Assembly (NCBI GenBank): GCA_035528905.1
Contig: DATKXU010000123.1
Span: forward strand, 1-31,460
DNA: 31,460 nt
Direction: 5' to 3'
Source of the DNA: DATKXU01 sp035528905
GTDB taxonomy: Bacteria > Armatimonadota > UBA5829 > DTJY01
The position numbers and the translations under genes are program-made. Positions 30,995-31,460 of this stretch are shown here, in pieces. Every line of letters begins with the position of its first letter. The first letter of the stretch is position 1. Below the pieces are notes generated by a model. The model saw only the letters and a program-made list of their open reading frames with translations. It did not search any database and was not told the origin of the DNA.

Positions 30995-31460
30995 ATGACC
31001 GCAACTTCGTTCTGGGTAGGCATTGATGTCGCAAAGGACACCCTGCAGGTTCACGTGCGACCGACTGACGAGTCTTTCTCGATATCCAACACCGTCGGAG
31101 GTGTCGAGGCTCTGATCGAGCGGATCGCTCCGCTTTCTCCCGAACTCATCGTCCTCGAGGCAACGGGCAAGCTCGAGGCACTTGCTATGGGAGCTATCGC
31201 GCATGCCGGACTGCCTGTGGCTAGGGTTAACCCCCGACAGGTTCGCGAGTTCGCTCGGGCCATCGGACGCGCGGCAAAGACCGATGCCATAGACGCGTCT
31301 GTGTTGGCTCACTATGCCGAGGCCGTCCGGCCACGTGCGCACCAACTGCTTGCGGAAGACGCCCAAGAACTGGGCGACCTTATGGCAAGGCGACGCCAGG
31401 TGGTTGAGATGATCACCGCCGAAAAGAACCGCCTTAAGCAAATGCACCCTTCTGTGCATC
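30995..31460 (+). CDS. IS110-family transposase, N-terminal part (cut by window end)
   Basis: An open frame of 155 codons with no stop before the window edge. ATG at 30995 follows GGAGGA by 4 bases. It encodes FWVGIDVAKDTLQVHVRP with the first Asp of the DEDD RuvC-like site, LIVLEATGKLEALAMGAI with the Glu, VARVNPRQVREFARAIGRAA and KTDAIDASVLAHYAEAVRP, then a helical LMARRRQVVEMITAEKNRLK. These are IS110-family marks. The C-terminal serine-bearing domain is outside the window, so intactness and the IS110 versus IS1111 subgroup cannot be judged, though the structured leader favours IS110. Confidence 0.9.
   Translation, partial: MTATSFWVGIDVAKDTLQVHVRPTDESFSISNTVGGVEALIERIAPLSPELIVLEATGKLEALAMGAIAHAGLPVARVNPRQVREFARAIGRAAKTDAIDASVLAHYAEAVRPRAHQLLAEDAQELGDLMARRRQVVEMITAEKNRLKQMHPSVH

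Larger units (their letters stand above)
30822..31460 (+). mobile_element. IS110-family insertion sequence, left part only
   Basis: The element is recognised from its transposase and structured leader. The true left end lies somewhere between the repeat ending at 30767 and about 30822. IS110 elements lack terminal inverted repeats, so it cannot be set by eye. The right part is outside the window. Confidence 0.6.

Noticed and set aside
30809..31459. Minus-strand open frame opposite the IS110 transposase
   Set aside because: The plus strand carries clear IS110 motifs and a ribosome site; this is a shadow.

Overview
The window reads as a stretch of chromosome from an uncultured, fairly GC-rich bacterium. 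No marker here fixes the phylum. The gene content (T-box-controlled valS, tig-clpP-clpX-lon block, siroheme-dependent haem genes, DUF1080 and GH94 enzymes, tRNA genes with encoded CCA, consensus TTGACA/TATAAT promoters) would suit a Terrabacteria-like lineage such as Armatimonadota or Chloroflexota; that is inference at low confidence. Almost every coding region is assigned. Many spacers carry low-complexity palindromic repeats: short words in tandem followed by their reverse complement.

Layout. (1) 38-1318: a putrescine-type class III aminotransferase. (2) 1628-4332, minus strand: a compact three-gene operon, CD-NTase > E2-like protein > TIR-SAVED effector, with its own near-consensus promoter. 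It reads as a short type II CBASS anti-phage system and is visibly more AT-rich than its surroundings. (3) 4877-7270, plus: a GH94 phosphorylase. (4) 7267-14175, minus: a tightly overlapping surface-glycan operon of four GT2-type glycosyltransferases around a Wzm/Wzt-type ABC exporter. (5) 14388-17267: a small Cys-rich DUF6485 protein, a stand-alone HypE/AIR-synthase-like protein, a secreted DUF1080 protein, a possible fossil of an endonuclease/exonuclease/phosphatase gene, and a STAS anti-anti-sigma protein. (6) 17264-26127, minus: valS with a T-box leader directly behind lon, then clpX, clpP and tig upstream (protein quality control). (7) 26259-26814, minus: tRNA-Gly, -Leu, -Lys and -Arg with two strong promoters. 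(8) 26871-30684, minus: cobA-hemD fusion > ahbC > hemB, tetrapyrrole synthesis feeding the siroheme-dependent haem route; a palindromic repeat sits in frame inside the cobA part. (9) 30822-31460, plus: the left part of an IS110-family element, with a strongly structured leader that could be a bridge RNA and a transposase cut by the window edge.

The main biological system is the CBASS operon. The CD-NTase would sense infection and make a cyclic oligonucleotide, the E2-like protein would modify the CD-NTase, and the SAVED domain would bind the signal and switch on NAD+ destruction by the TIR domain. Second in interest are the IS110 leader RNA candidate and the repeat family that has entered a coding sequence in frame.
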